From assembly GCA_017620155.1 (NCBI GenBank), contig JAFZQY010000112.1:1-64000 (forward strand): a stretch of DNA of 64,000 nucleotides, given 5' to 3'. How positions within the stretch are numbered: position 1 is the stretch's first letter; every line of letters starts with the position of its first letter. Below are positions 17,676 to 26,553 of this stretch, one piece after another. The translations under genes and the position numbers were made by a program. The notes beneath the pieces were generated by a model that was given only the letters and a program-made list of their open reading frames with translations, did not search any database and had not been told where the DNA came from. The DNA is from Lachnospiraceae bacterium. Lineage in GTDB: Bacteria; Bacillota; Clostridia; Lachnospirales; Lachnospiraceae.

Positions 17676-18905
17676 TTACTTGAGGAGATCCTTGCCGTGG
17701 ACTTCCTGCATCTTCAGGGCTCTTACCTTGGAGGATAAGCCGAAGAGGTTGATGAAGCCCTCAGCATCATGGTGATCATACATATCACCTGTTGTAAATG
17801 ATGCAATGCTCTCATTATACAGTGAATAAGGAGAGGTTGTACCGGCCTTGATGATATTGCCTTTATATAATTTAAATTTAACTTCTCCGGTCACATAACG
17901 CTGTGTTGATTCGATGAATGCCTGTACCGCCTCGCGTAAGGGGGTGAACCATTTTCCTTCATATACGATCTGAGCGAAGAGGTTGCCCATCTCTTCCTTC
18001 GTGCGGTAGGTATCGCGGTCGAGGATGAGTTCTTCGAGCTGCTGATGTGCTTCGTAGAGGATGGTTCCGCCGGGGGTCTCGTATACGCCGCGGCTCTTCA
18101 TGCCTACGACACGGTTCTCAACGATATCAATGATGCCGATACCGTGCTTTCCGCCGAGCTCGTTTAATGTTCTGATTATATCGGAGACCTTCATCTTCTT
18201 GCCGTTAACGGAAGTGGGGATGCCTTTTTCGAAGGTCATGGTCACATACTCGCCTTCTTCGGGAGCCTTCTCGGGAGTTACACCGAGTACGAGGAGGTGC
18301 TCATAATTGGGCTCCTGAGAGGGATCCTCGAGTTCGAGTCCCTCATGGCTGATATGCCAGAGATTGCGGTCACGGCTGTATGAGCTGGATGCATCAAAAG
18401 GAAGATGGATGCCGTGCTGCTTGCAGTATTCGATCTCTTCCTCGCGGGAGTTCATTGTCCACTTATCGTTACGCCATGCGGCGATGATCTTTAAGTCGGG
18501 AGCGAGAGCCTTGATACCGAGCTCGAAACGGATTTGGTCATTACCCTTGCCGGTAGCGCCGTGGCAGATGGCGGTAGCGCCTTCCTTGCGGGCTATCTCG
18601 ACCAGTCTCTTGGCGATGGCGGGACGCGCCATGCTGGTACCTAAGAGATATTTGTTCTCGTATACGGCGTGAGCCTGTACACAGGGTACGATATACTCAT
18701 CGCAGAATACATCGGTGATGTCTTCTATATAGAGTTTCTCGGCACCGGATGCCTTGGCTCTTTCTTCGAGGCCGTCGAGTTCGGCACCCTGTCCGCAGTC
18801 TGCACATACGCAGATAACGTCATAGTCGAAATTCTCCTTGAGCCAGGGAATGATGGCGGTAGTATCGAGTCCGCCTGAGTACGCGAGTACAACTTTTTCT
18901 TTCAT
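17676..18905 (-). CDS. argG: Argininosuccinate synthase
   Basis: 409-residue enzyme joining citrulline and aspartate with ATP to give argininosuccinate, the penultimate step of arginine synthesis. The ATP-pyrophosphatase signature A-Y-S-G-G-L-D-T-T lies at the N-terminus, and full length matches the family. The ATG at 18905 is chosen because AGGAGG lies eight bases upstream; the frame stays open for 22 more codons upstream without a site. Divergent from a GNAT-argB-argD cluster, so arginine genes flank a shared control region (18906-19064). degV follows. argH, argC and argJ are not in the window. Confidence 0.97.
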   Translation of the reverse strand: MKEKVVLAYSGGLDTTAIIPWLKENFDYDVICVCADCGQGAELDGLEERAKASGAEKLYIEDITDVFCDEYIVPCVQAHAVYENKYLLGTSMARPAIAKRLVEIARKEGATAICHGATGKGNDQIRFELGIKALAPDLKIIAAWRNDKWTMNSREEEIEYCKQHGIHLPFDASSSYSRDRNLWHISHEGLELEDPSQEPNYEHLLVLGVTPEKAPEEGEYVTMTFEKGIPTSVNGKKMKVSDIIRTLNELGGKHGIGIIDIVENRVVGMKSRGVYETPGGTILYEAHQQLEELILDRDTYRTKEEMGNLFAQIVYEGKWFTPLREAVQAFIESTQRYVTGEVKFKLYKGNIIKAGTTSPYSLYNESIASFTTGDMYDHHDAEGFINLFGLSSKVRALKMQEVHGKDLLK

Positions 18906-19064
18906 AATTAATATCCTCCTCGTATGGATGGGTTTTTGCCTATGGACTAATATACAATAATAATGACGCAAAACGCAAGAAATATGATATATTAGTCATT
19001 AGGCTTTTTACTAATTAAATGTGTGCATCATGCACAAATTATATCCGTATAAGGGAGACCAGGC
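18906..19064. promoter_or_regulatory. Divergent control region between argG and the GNAT-argB-argD genes
   Basis: 159 AT-rich bases. It holds a perfect dyad TGTGCAT-C-ATGCACA (19022-19036) 28 bases before the acetyltransferase start, and an inverted pair ACTAATATA (18946-18954) / TATATTAGT (18988-18996). Spacing of the dyad does not fit the standard ArgR/AhrC box, so the bound factor is unknown. No clean -35/-10 pair could be assigned on either strand. Confidence 0.5.
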
Positions 19065-19511
19065 ATGGAAATACGTACCATGACCATAGAAGACTACTCA
19101 CAGGTCAAGGAATTGTGGCTTTCTATCAAGGGTTTCGCTATCCGTAGCATTGATGATTCTTACGAAGGCGTAGCCAGATTCTTAAACCGTAACCCCGAGA
19201 CCTCCGTGGTCGCCGTTGAGGACGGCCGGATCGTCGGAGCCATTCTTTGCGGGCACGACGGCAGACGCGGATGCCTTTACCATGTATGCGTGCTTGAGGC
19301 CTACAGACTAAGAGGCATAGGTAAGGCGATGGTTGTCAGGTGCATGGAATCCCTGAAAAAAGAGAACATCAACAAGGTCTCGCTGATCGCTTTCACCGCC
19401 AATGACATAGGAAATGCCTTCTGGAAAGAGATAGGCTGGGTTAAGCGCGAAGACTTAAACTATTATGATTTCACGCTGAATACCGACAATATTACGGCAT
19501 TTAACACCTGA
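19065..19511 (+). CDS. GNAT acetyltransferase, possibly N-acetylglutamate synthase
   Basis: 148 residues, one GNAT domain. The acetyl-CoA binding motif R-L-R-G-I-G-K-A lies near residues 86-93, and the strand [12 protein letters not shown] precedes it. It is a short stand-alone domain of the kind used for many amines and amino acids. Position directly upstream of argB-argD and divergent from argG makes a role as a short N-acetylglutamate synthase plausible (first step of arginine synthesis), as no argJ or long ArgA is in view; that is inference from context. The ribosome site AAGGGAGA fixes the start. A pair of hairpins separates it from argB. Confidence 0.8.
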   Translation: MEIRTMTIEDYSQVKELWLSIKGFAIRSIDDSYEGVARFLNRNPETSVVAVEDGRIVGAILCGHDGRRGCLYHVCVLEAYRLRGIGKAMVVRCMESLKKENINKVSLIAFTANDIGNAFWKEIGWVKREDLNYYDFTLNTDNITAFNT

Positions 19512-19561
19512 TCCCGAACCGGGTCAGGTCAAAAATATATTTCCGGAGGCTGTATCCGGAA
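19506..19561 (+). other. Two tandem hairpins between the GNAT gene and argB
   Basis: First hairpin: ACCTGA-T-CCC / GGG-TCAGGT with a one-base bulge (19506-19529), overlapping the acetyltransferase stop codon. Second: perfect TTCCGGA / TCCGGAA (19541-19547, 19555-19561), ending 21 bases before the argB ATG. No T-tract, so more likely mRNA stability or differential-expression elements than terminators. Confidence 0.55.
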
Positions 19562-19582
19562 GATCAATTCGGGAGATTAATT

Positions 19583-20470
19583 ATGGAACAGAGAGAAATG
19601 GATGTGATAACCGCCAAGGCGGAGACCCTGATCGAGGCGCTGCCTTATATCCAGGAGTTCAACCGCAAGATCATCGTGGTCAAGTACGGCGGATCGGCTA
19701 TGAGCAACGAGGAACTGCAGCAGAACGTCATTAAGGACGTGACGCTCCTCAAACTCGTCGGCTTCAAGCCCATAATCGTACACGGCGGCGGCAAGGAGAT
19801 CAGCCGCTGGGTCAACAAAGTAGGCAAGGAGTCAGAGTTCGTAAACGGCCTTCGCGTGACCGATGAAGAGACCATGGAGATAGCCGAGATGGTGCTCGGC
19901 AGGGTCAATAAGAACCTTGTACGCATGGTCGAGGAGCTTGGCGTAAGAGCCGTCGGCATCAGCGGAAAGGACGGAAGACTCCTGAAGGTCAACAAAAAGC
20001 TCTCGGACGGACAGGATATCGGATATGTCGGTGAAGTCACCGAAGTGGATCCCAAGATCCTCTATGATCTTCTGGAAAAGGACTTCCTGCCGATAGTATC
20101 GCCCATAGGAATTGACGATAACTACGATACCTACAATATCAACGCGGATGATGCGGCATGTGCGATCGCCAAGGCGGTGGGCGCAAACAAGCTCGCATTC
20201 CTTACGGATGTTGAAGGCCTGTACAAGGATATCAACGATAAATCTACATTTATCTCAAGGATATCTGCTAATCAGGTGGATGAACTGATCGACGGCGGTT
20301 GGATAGCAGGTGGTATGTTACCGAAACTCAAGAACTGCACCGAAGCTATCAGAGGCGGCGTAAACAGAGTGCATATCTTAGACGGACGCCTTCCTCACTG
20401 CCTGCTCCTGGAGATCTTCACCAACAAGGGTATCGGAACCGCCATCATCAAAGACGGCGATGAGGAATAA
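19583..20470 (+). CDS. argB: Acetylglutamate kinase
   Basis: 295 residues. Phosphorylates N-acetylglutamate, the second step of arginine synthesis. Family motifs are clear: V-V-K-Y-G-G-S-A-M (glycine loop near residue 33), V-H-G-G-G-K-E-I near 61, and the N-I-N-A-D-D-A-A substrate/ATP block near 187. The N-terminal extension (about 30 residues before the Lys) is the kind found in arginine-inhibited hexameric enzymes, suggesting feedback inhibition by arginine. GGGAG lies upstream of the ATG. argD follows 11 bases on. Confidence 0.97.
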   Translation: MEQREMDVITAKAETLIEALPYIQEFNRKIIVVKYGGSAMSNEELQQNVIKDVTLLKLVGFKPIIVHGGGKEISRWVNKVGKESEFVNGLRVTDEETMEIAEMVLGRVNKNLVRMVEELGVRAVGISGKDGRLLKVNKKLSDGQDIGYVGEVTEVDPKILYDLLEKDFLPIVSPIGIDDNYDTYNINADDAACAIAKAVGANKLAFLTDVEGLYKDINDKSTFISRISANQVDELIDGGWIAGGMLPKLKNCTEAIRGGVNRVHILDGRLPHCLLLEIFTNKGIGTAIIKDGDEE

Positions 20471-20481
20471 GAGGAACGGTA

Positions 20482-21684
20482 ATGAGTGATCTTAACATGA
20501 AAGAGTATATCTCGCAGGCCGAAAAGGACCTGCTGCATACATATAACAGGTACCAGATAGTATTAGACCGCGGAGAAGGTGTGCATCTGTATGATATCGA
20601 GGGCAAGGAGTATCTCGATTTCGTTGCGGGTATCGCCGTATTTGCTCTCGGATATCACTATCCTGGGTATGACGAAGCGCTCAAAGACCAGATCGACAAG
20701 CTCCTGCATACCTCCAACTACTATTACAACGTTCCTGCGATCGATGCGGCTCGCAAGATCAAGGCTGCATCTCAGATGGACCGCGTATTTTTCACCAATT
20801 CGGGTGCGGAAGCTATCGAGGGTGCCCTGAAGGCAGCCAGAAAATATGCTTATCTTAAGGACGGAACGACAGATCACGAGATCATTGCCATGGAGCATTC
20901 TTTCCACGGCAGGACCTTCGGTGCGCTGTCGGTTACCGGTAATCCTCATTATCGTGAGGCATTTGAGCCCATGATAGGTAATATCAGGTTCGCCAATCTC
21001 AACGATTTTGATTCCGTGATGAAGCAGGTTAGCGACAAGACCTGCGCGATCATTATGGAGACCGTTCAGGGAGAAGGCGGACTTACCCCTGCAACTGAGG
21101 ATTTTCTGAAAAAAGTAAGAGCTCTCTGCGATGAGAAGGATATACTGCTGATCCTGGACGAGATCCAGTGCGGCATGGGCCGGACCGGATATATGTATGC
21201 ATGGCAGCAGTTCGGAGTAAAGCCTGATATCATGACGACCGCGAAAGCTTTGGGCGGCGGCGTTCCCGTGGGCGCTTTTGCGATGACGGAGCGCGTGGGC
21301 GCTAATTCCCTCGTGGCCGGAGACCACGGAACGACCTACGGCGGCAATCCTTTTGCCTGCGCAGCCATCAGCAAGGTGCTGGATATCTATGAATCCGACG
21401 GGATCGTGGAGCATGTCCGCGAGATCGCACCTTACCTTGAGAGCAGGCTTAACGAGCTTATAGATAAGTACGATTTCATGATTGAGCATCGCGGTTGCGG
21501 ACTCATGCAGGGCATAAGGTGCGACCGTCCTGTGGGAGATATCATTAACCGCGCCCTTGCAAAAGGGCTCATCCTGATCAATGCCGGGGCTGACATCATC
21601 AGATTCGTGCCTCCGCTCATCATAGAGAAAGAACATGTCGACGAGATGATCGAGATCTTAGATCGCGCCTGTGAGGAATCTTAA
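20482..21684 (+). CDS. argD: Acetylornithine aminotransferase
   Basis: 400-residue PLP-dependent class III aminotransferase. It converts N-acetylglutamate semialdehyde to N-acetylornithine. The PLP lysine is K255 in T-T-A-K-A-L-G-G-G, preceded by the L-D-E-I-Q-C-G-M-G-R-T-G block; F-T-N-S-G-A-E-A near residue 95 binds the cofactor phosphate. AAGAGGAAC serves as ribosome site. Same operon as argB; its stop codon directly abuts the GTG start of the next gene. Succinylornithine or GABA activity cannot be excluded, but context favours arginine synthesis. Confidence 0.95.
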   Translation: MSDLNMKEYISQAEKDLLHTYNRYQIVLDRGEGVHLYDIEGKEYLDFVAGIAVFALGYHYPGYDEALKDQIDKLLHTSNYYYNVPAIDAARKIKAASQMDRVFFTNSGAEAIEGALKAARKYAYLKDGTTDHEIIAMEHSFHGRTFGALSVTGNPHYREAFEPMIGNIRFANLNDFDSVMKQVSDKTCAIIMETVQGEGGLTPATEDFLKKVRALCDEKDILLILDEIQCGMGRTGYMYAWQQFGVKPDIMTTAKALGGGVPVGAFAMTERVGANSLVAGDHGTTYGGNPFACAAISKVLDIYESDGIVEHVREIAPYLESRLNELIDKYDFMIEHRGCGLMQGIRCDRPVGDIINRALAKGLILINAGADIIRFVPPLIIEKEHVDEMIEILDRACEES

Positions 21685-23343
21685 GTGCACAGCATCAAAA
21701 GCAGGATAATCGCAATATTTGTCATAGCTGTCATAGTAGCGGGCGGAGTCTTTGTAGCATTAAGCGGGATGCAGATCCGTTTTCCCGAGCCCAGTGACGA
21801 AAACGGAAACGCCACATCGTATGCAATAGGTAAGGATACGATCAATATCTGGTATACGGATGAGGCCCTGACCGATTACCTGAACTATGTGGCGGTCGGT
21901 TACAGTTCCGTCAATGAGGATGTCCGTGTCGTACCCACACTTGTATCGGGCTTAGACTACATGGAAGGGATCTCCGAGGCGTCCATGACCGATGAGGGAC
22001 TTCCGGATCTCTATATTACGACGAATGACATGCTTGAAAAAGCGCATCTGGCGGGGCTTGCAGAGACGATCGCTCCTCCGGATGCAGTTGACATAACATC
22101 GCTTTTCCCTCAGATGGCGATCGATTCCGTGACATATAAGGACAACCTTACAGCATATCCGCTCTTTATGGAATGCTCGGCCATGTGCATAAACTATACA
22201 TACCTTGAGCAGTGGGCGAGAAATACGCTCGAATCCGAGATCCGTGCGCAGATGGCCGAAGAAGCCAAGGAAAAAGAAGCGGAAGCCGAGGCGAATAAGA
22301 CCGCGGACAGTGATAACAAGACGGATTCCGACAAGAAAGAAGATTCGGATAACAAAGATTCGGATAACAAGGATGAAGAGGAGAAGACCGAGGAGGCCGT
22401 GGATGTAAGTTCCATGGTGTCTGACGAGGAGGTTGCGGCCTATGTAGAGGAGCGCCTGCCTTCATCTATAGATACGCTCCTTGCTCTTTCGGATGATTTC
22501 GATGCTCCCGAGAAGGTTGACACGATCTTCAAGTGGGCGGTTACGGATATCTTCTATAATTACTTTTTCATAGGAGATTCCATAGATATAGGCGGAGAGT
22601 GCGGCGATGATATCGATAAGATCGACATATACAATCTGGACGCGATCCTGGGCCTGACCACGTATCAGAAGCTGAACCAGTTCTTCTCCATAAGCACGGA
22701 TGATGTAAGCTACGGCGGAGTCATCGAGGACTTTGAGAACGGCCGCATAGTCATGACGATAGTGACCACGGATGCGGTGAAAACTTTGGCAGATGCTAAG
22801 GCGGAAGCGGCTGAAGAAACGAGAGGGGCTGAAGATGCAGAAGGGACTGTGGACTTCGAGTACAAATTCCTGCCGCTGCCCGATATCAGTGAGACGGCCG
22901 ACGGAAGATCGATGTCTGTGACCGATTGCGTGGTGGTGAACGGATATTCCTCGCAAAAGGAAGCGGCCAACGATTTTGCATATTACCTGTGCACGAGCGA
23001 TCCCGCTGCTTTGTATGAGTGGACCGGCAAGGTTTCGCCTCTGTCCGGAGCAGACCTGGGAGCTCATAACGACGAATTGCAGGTATTCTTAAACGAATAT
23101 GATGAGTCGATACCTCTTCCCAAGATGCTCGAGACCAGTAATTACTGGGTTAATCTCGAGATGCTCTTTGCTTCCGTATGGGACGGAGCGGATGCCAATA
23201 AGGGACTGAAGGATTTGTCCGAGCAGATGAAACTGCAGGCCACAGGCAAACGGATCAGCGAGGAGACCATCGAGATCCCCGTTGAAGAGGAAGAAGATGA
23301 AGGCGAGTTCATCGATGATTCTTCCGAAGAAGCCGGGGAGTAA
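21685..23343 (+). CDS. Membrane-anchored extracellular solute-binding-like protein with acidic insert
   Basis: 552 residues. An uncleaved-looking N-terminal hydrophobic helix (about 8-28, no lipobox Cys) is followed by a domain resembling family 1 (maltose/sugar type) solute-binding proteins: I-N-I-W-Y-T-D near 50, G-L-P-D-L-Y-I-T-T near 110, and C-terminal G-K-V-S-P-L-S-G. The fold is interrupted at about residues 190-240 by a highly charged insert of Lys, Glu, Asp, Ser and Asn repeats (D-S-D-N-K-D units), and the C-terminus is very acidic. The GTG start directly abuts the argD stop, so it is translationally coupled or starts at the ATG of residue 29. No permease or ATPase genes adjoin it. 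Substrate unknown. Confidence 0.7.
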   Translation: MHSIKSRIIAIFVIAVIVAGGVFVALSGMQIRFPEPSDENGNATSYAIGKDTINIWYTDEALTDYLNYVAVGYSSVNEDVRVVPTLVSGLDYMEGISEASMTDEGLPDLYITTNDMLEKAHLAGLAETIAPPDAVDITSLFPQMAIDSVTYKDNLTAYPLFMECSAMCINYTYLEQWARNTLESEIRAQMAEEAKEKEAEAEANKTADSDNKTDSDKKEDSDNKDSDNKDEEEKTEEAVDVSSMVSDEEVAAYVEERLPSSIDTLLALSDDFDAPEKVDTIFKWAVTDIFYNYFFIGDSIDIGGECGDDIDKIDIYNLDAILGLTTYQKLNQFFSISTDDVSYGGVIEDFENGRIVMTIVTTDAVKTLADAKAEAAEETRGAEDAEGTVDFEYKFLPLPDISETADGRSMSVTDCVVVNGYSSQKEAANDFAYYLCTSDPAALYEWTGKVSPLSGADLGAHNDELQVFLNEYDESIPLPKMLETSNYWVNLEMLFASVWDGADANKGLKDLSEQMKLQATGKRISEETIEIPVEEEEDEGEFIDDSSEEAGE

Positions 23344-23359
23344 CGATTCGGTCGCCGGC

Positions 23360-23425
23360 GGATTAAGCGGGTGGAAGACAGATGCGGCCTGAGGATTAAG
23401 CGGGCGGAAGATAGATGCAGCTTGC
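23360..23425 (+). repeat. Two imperfect 33-bp tandem repeats
   Basis: Two adjacent 33-bp copies (23360-23392 and 23393-23425) beginning GGATTAAGCGGG, followed by degenerate GCGGATAA fragments to about 23442. They fill the 170-base gap before comEA; no gene is seen here. Confidence 0.6.
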
Positions 23426-23472
23426 GGATAAGATTGCGGATAAACCGCGCAATATGCGCGGATAAGATATAA

Positions 23473-23513
23473 AGCGTAGGGGGCTTCCCTCATATATATT
23501 AGAGGACTACGCT
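23473..23513 (+). promoter_or_regulatory. Hairpin enclosing the comEA ribosome-binding site
   Basis: AGCGTAG (23473-23479) pairs perfectly with CTACGCT (23507-23513), which ends exactly at the base before the ATG. Inside it CCTC (23488-23491) can pair with the GAGG ribosome site (23502-23505). The start region would be hidden when folded. Confidence 0.5.
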
Positions 23514-24347
23514 ATGAAAAACAGAATATTATCAGCATGGGCGTGTATCATAACATGCGTCATGCTATGTGCATTGATAAGCGGATGCGGTGCGAAGAAC
23601 TCCGGATTATACAGGATCAGCGTCGGTGAAGAGACCGTGGCGGAGACTGAATCGGACGGAGAAGGTACGGATGCCGCGACCGGTGATGCGGACGCTGCGG
23701 ATGGAAATGACGGACAGACCGTCACAGCTTATGATGGCGAAGGAACATCCGATACCGGGGACGGAACCGTGAATGCCGGTACATGTAACACAGAGGATTT
23801 GACAGCTGAGACCGTAACCGTGTATGTGCACGTGTGCGGCGCGGTGAGAAATCCGGGAGTATATGAACTCTTAAATGACGATCGGGTTTTCACGGCCATC
23901 GAAGCGGCAGGCGGTTTTACGGAAGATGCTTCACAAGATTATGTAAACCTCGCCGAGCATGTTGCCGATGGAATGAAGATCATGATCCCGACAGAGGATG
24001 AGCTCGCAGCATATGAATCAGATGCGGGTACCGGAACAGGCATGGGAGCTTACGTAGCCATAGAGTATCCGGGCGGAGCATCAGGCGCACAAGAATCCTA
24101 CGCCGGCGCCGGAACAGGCGCCTCAAGCGGAAGCGGAGAGGCAGACTCGTCCGGTCTCATCAATATCAACACTGCGGATGAGAATCTTTTGACCTCAATC
24201 ACCGGGATAGGAGAGACCAGGGCCAAAGCTATAGTGGCATACCGCGTAGAACACGGCCCTTTTGCCCGGATCGAAGATATCAAAAATGTATCGGGAATAG
24301 GCGATTCAACGTATAACAAGTTAAAGGATGAAATAACGGTAAAATGA
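23514..24347 (+). CDS. comEA: ComEA-family DNA-binding protein, lipoprotein form
   Basis: 277 residues. Signal peptide with lipobox I-S-G-C25; a Thr/Asp/Gly-rich linker; an SLBB domain at about 100-160 (V-Y-V-H-V-C-G-A-V-x-N-P-G-V-Y); a second flexible linker; and a helix-hairpin-helix DNA-binding domain at about 214-276 (I-N-I-N-T-A-D, I-T-G-I-G-E-T-R-A). This is the extracellular DNA receptor of competence systems; most ComEA proteins have a membrane helix, here replaced by a lipid anchor. comEC lies 6.6 kb downstream. Stop overlaps the next start (ATGA). Its ribosome site is within a hairpin. Confidence 0.9.
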   Translation: MKNRILSAWACIITCVMLCALISGCGAKNSGLYRISVGEETVAETESDGEGTDAATGDADAADGNDGQTVTAYDGEGTSDTGDGTVNAGTCNTEDLTAETVTVYVHVCGAVRNPGVYELLNDDRVFTAIEAAGGFTEDASQDYVNLAEHVADGMKIMIPTEDELAAYESDAGTGTGMGAYVAIEYPGGASGAQESYAGAGTGASSGSGEADSSGLININTADENLLTSITGIGETRAKAIVAYRVEHGPFARIEDIKNVSGIGDSTYNKLKDEITVK

Positions 24348-25048
24348 ACAGAATTCTGGTTGTGGATGACGAAAAACTCATAGTTAAAGGTCTCAAGTAT
24401 TCGCTTGAACAGGACGACCTGCTTGTCGACTGTGCATATGACGGTGAGGAGGCTCTTTCTCTTATCAGGGAAAATGATTACGATATCGTGCTTCTTGACT
24501 TGATGTTACCGAAGATGAACGGATATGAGGTTTGTCAGGAAGTGAGATCTTTTTCCGATGTTCCCATAGTTATGTTAACTGCAAAGAGCGAGGACATGGA
24601 TAAGATCCTCGGCTTGGAATACGGTGCCGATGATTATATAACCAAGCCTTTTAACATACTGGAGGTCAAGGCCCGCATCAAGGCCATCATGAGACGAACC
24701 GATTACAGAACGCCCGGAAGAGGTGATGTGAGCGAGATCCCTGAGGGCGATGAAGTTATAGATCACGGCGATATTAAGCTCGACATTACAGGACGCAGGG
24801 CTTACGTATATGGCAGAGAGGTCAATCTGACATCACGTGAGTTCGATCTCCTTGAGCTTTTCATTAATAATCCGAACCAGGTATACACCAGGGAAAAACT
24901 TCTTGAACTCATTTGGGGACAGGATTATCCCGGTGACGGTCGTACCGTGGATGTACATATCAGACGTCTGAGGGAGAAGATCGAGCGTTCCCCCGGCGAT
25001 CCGAAATATGTTAGAACCAAGTGGGGTGTGGGTTACTATCTGGCATGA
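24344..25048 (+). CDS. OmpR/PhoB-family response regulator
   Basis: 234 residues. Receiver domain with acidic pair D8-D9, phospho-acceptor D52 (V-L-L-D-L-M-L-P) and the conserved Lys in T-K-P-F; winged-helix trans_reg_C DNA-binding domain at about 135-233 with the L-T-x-x-E-F-D-L-L-E-L and D-V-H-I-R-R-L-R motifs. Start and stop overlap comEA and the kinase gene by ATGA, so expression is tightly coupled. Followed by its cognate kinase and a GerMN lipoprotein. Confidence 0.95.
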   Translation: MNRILVVDDEKLIVKGLKYSLEQDDLLVDCAYDGEEALSLIRENDYDIVLLDLMLPKMNGYEVCQEVRSFSDVPIVMLTAKSEDMDKILGLEYGADDYITKPFNILEVKARIKAIMRRTDYRTPGRGDVSEIPEGDEVIDHGDIKLDITGRRAYVYGREVNLTSREFDLLELFINNPNQVYTREKLLELIWGQDYPGDGRTVDVHIRRLREKIERSPGDPKYVRTKWGVGYYLA

Positions 25049-26517
25049 GCAGGATCCTTACGTGGATTAAAGACAGAGTGAAACTGTTAAGAAGTATGAG
25101 ACTGTGGCTGTTCGTGATGACATTCGCCATAGGTCTGCTTCCATGTATCATGCTCAGCCATGTGCTGCTCAGCAGTTATGAACGCAAGGCGATAGATATA
25201 CGCACGGCAGATGTGACCAACCAGCTGCATATCATTTCCGATCATCTGATCACTCATAAGTATATGCAGGTGAACTCATCAGAGAGTATCGATGCCGAAC
25301 TTTCCCAGTTATCTAACCTTTATAACGGTCGTATTCTTATAATCGACCAGGATCTGAGGATCATCAAGGACACCTACGGCATATCCCAGAACAAGATAAT
25401 CGTATCGCAGGAAGTGATCCGGGCTTTCCGCGGAGAGACCGTCTCTAACTATGACGATCAGGACGGATACATCGAGATCTCCATGCCCATCATTGAGAAT
25501 GTGGTTACTGACGACAACGGATCCCAATCGGTGATTCGCGGAGTTATGTTAACCTCGGTTTCCTCGGATACGATCATCAATACACAGGACAGCCTGCGCG
25601 ATATCTCGAGGCTGGTCAATTATCTGGTCGCCGTGGCACTTTTCGTCATAGCCGTGTCTGCGAGCGCGATCGTTACGATCCCGCTTAAGCGTCTCGTGCT
25701 TTCCATTTCCGACGTAAAAGAAGGATATACGAGCAATCCGGTCATGGTCCGGGATTATCTGGAGACGGAGAATATCTCCGATGCTTTTAATTCTGTGCTC
25801 GCCAGACTCAAACTCCTGGATGATTCCAGACAGGAGTTCGTGGCCAATGTGTCGCATGAACTGAAAACTCCCATGACGAGCATGAAGGTGCTGGCGGATT
25901 CTCTGCTTGTTCAGGATGAGGTCCCGGCTGAGTTATACAAGGAATTCATGGGAGACATAACACGTGAAATCGATCGTGAAAACCAGATAATATCGGATCT
26001 TTTGAGCCTGGTTAAGATGGATAAGACGAGTTCGGATCTGTATATAAGCCAGGTTGATATCAATGCTCTGATAGAACTTGTCTTAAAGCGTTTGCGTCCC
26101 ATAGCACGAAAAAAGAATATCGAGCTCGAGTTCGTATCCATGCGTCAGGTCGATGCCATGGTCGATGAGGTCAAGATCAGCCAGGTCATAACCAATCTCG
26201 TGGAGAATGCGATCAAATATAATAACGATAACGGATCGGTGAGAGTAACTCTCGATGCCGATCACCAGTTTTTCACGCTGGAGGTCGAGGATACCGGAAT
26301 GGGTATTCCGGAGGACAGCAGAGAGCAGATATTTGAACGTTTCTACAGGGTGGATAAATCCCATTCCCGTGAGATCGGCGGAACCGGACTCGGACTTGCG
26401 ATCACTAAGAGTGCGGTACTGATGCACAGAGGAACGATATCGGTGGATTCGGTTGAAGGAGAAGGATCGACTTTCACCGTGAAGATCCCTCTCGTATATA
26501 TACCTCAGAGTAACTGA
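25045..26517 (+). CDS. Sensor histidine kinase
   Basis: 490 residues from the ATG that overlaps the regulator stop codon (ATGA). Two membrane helices (about 20-42 and 188-210) flank a ~145-residue extracellular sensor resembling dCache/PAS-like sensors; a HAMP-like segment follows; HisKA with phospho-acceptor H271 in V-S-H-E-L-K-T-P; then HATPase with N-L-V-E-N-A-I-K-Y and G-x-G-L-G-L-A-I. It should phosphorylate the regulator just upstream. Ligand unknown. Confidence 0.95.
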   Translation: MSRILTWIKDRVKLLRSMRLWLFVMTFAIGLLPCIMLSHVLLSSYERKAIDIRTADVTNQLHIISDHLITHKYMQVNSSESIDAELSQLSNLYNGRILIIDQDLRIIKDTYGISQNKIIVSQEVIRAFRGETVSNYDDQDGYIEISMPIIENVVTDDNGSQSVIRGVMLTSVSSDTIINTQDSLRDISRLVNYLVAVALFVIAVSASAIVTIPLKRLVLSISDVKEGYTSNPVMVRDYLETENISDAFNSVLARLKLLDDSRQEFVANVSHELKTPMTSMKVLADSLLVQDEVPAELYKEFMGDITREIDRENQIISDLLSLVKMDKTSSDLYISQVDINALIELVLKRLRPIARKKNIELEFVSMRQVDAMVDEVKISQVITNLVENAIKYNNDNGSVRVTLDADHQFFTLEVEDTGMGIPEDSREQIFERFYRVDKSHSREIGGTGLGLAITKSAVLMHRGTISVDSVEGEGSTFTVKIPLVYIPQSN

Positions 26518-26553
26518 GATTGCTGATGAGATGGTCGGAAATTATTGAATGAT

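Noticed and set aside
18906..19064. ArgR (ARG) box or T-box leader before argG
   Set aside because: Dyad spacing is wrong for an ARG box, and there is no T-box motif or specifier stem.
20563..21636. 357-codon open frame antisense to argD
   Set aside because: Shadow of a strongly conserved gene; no independent support.
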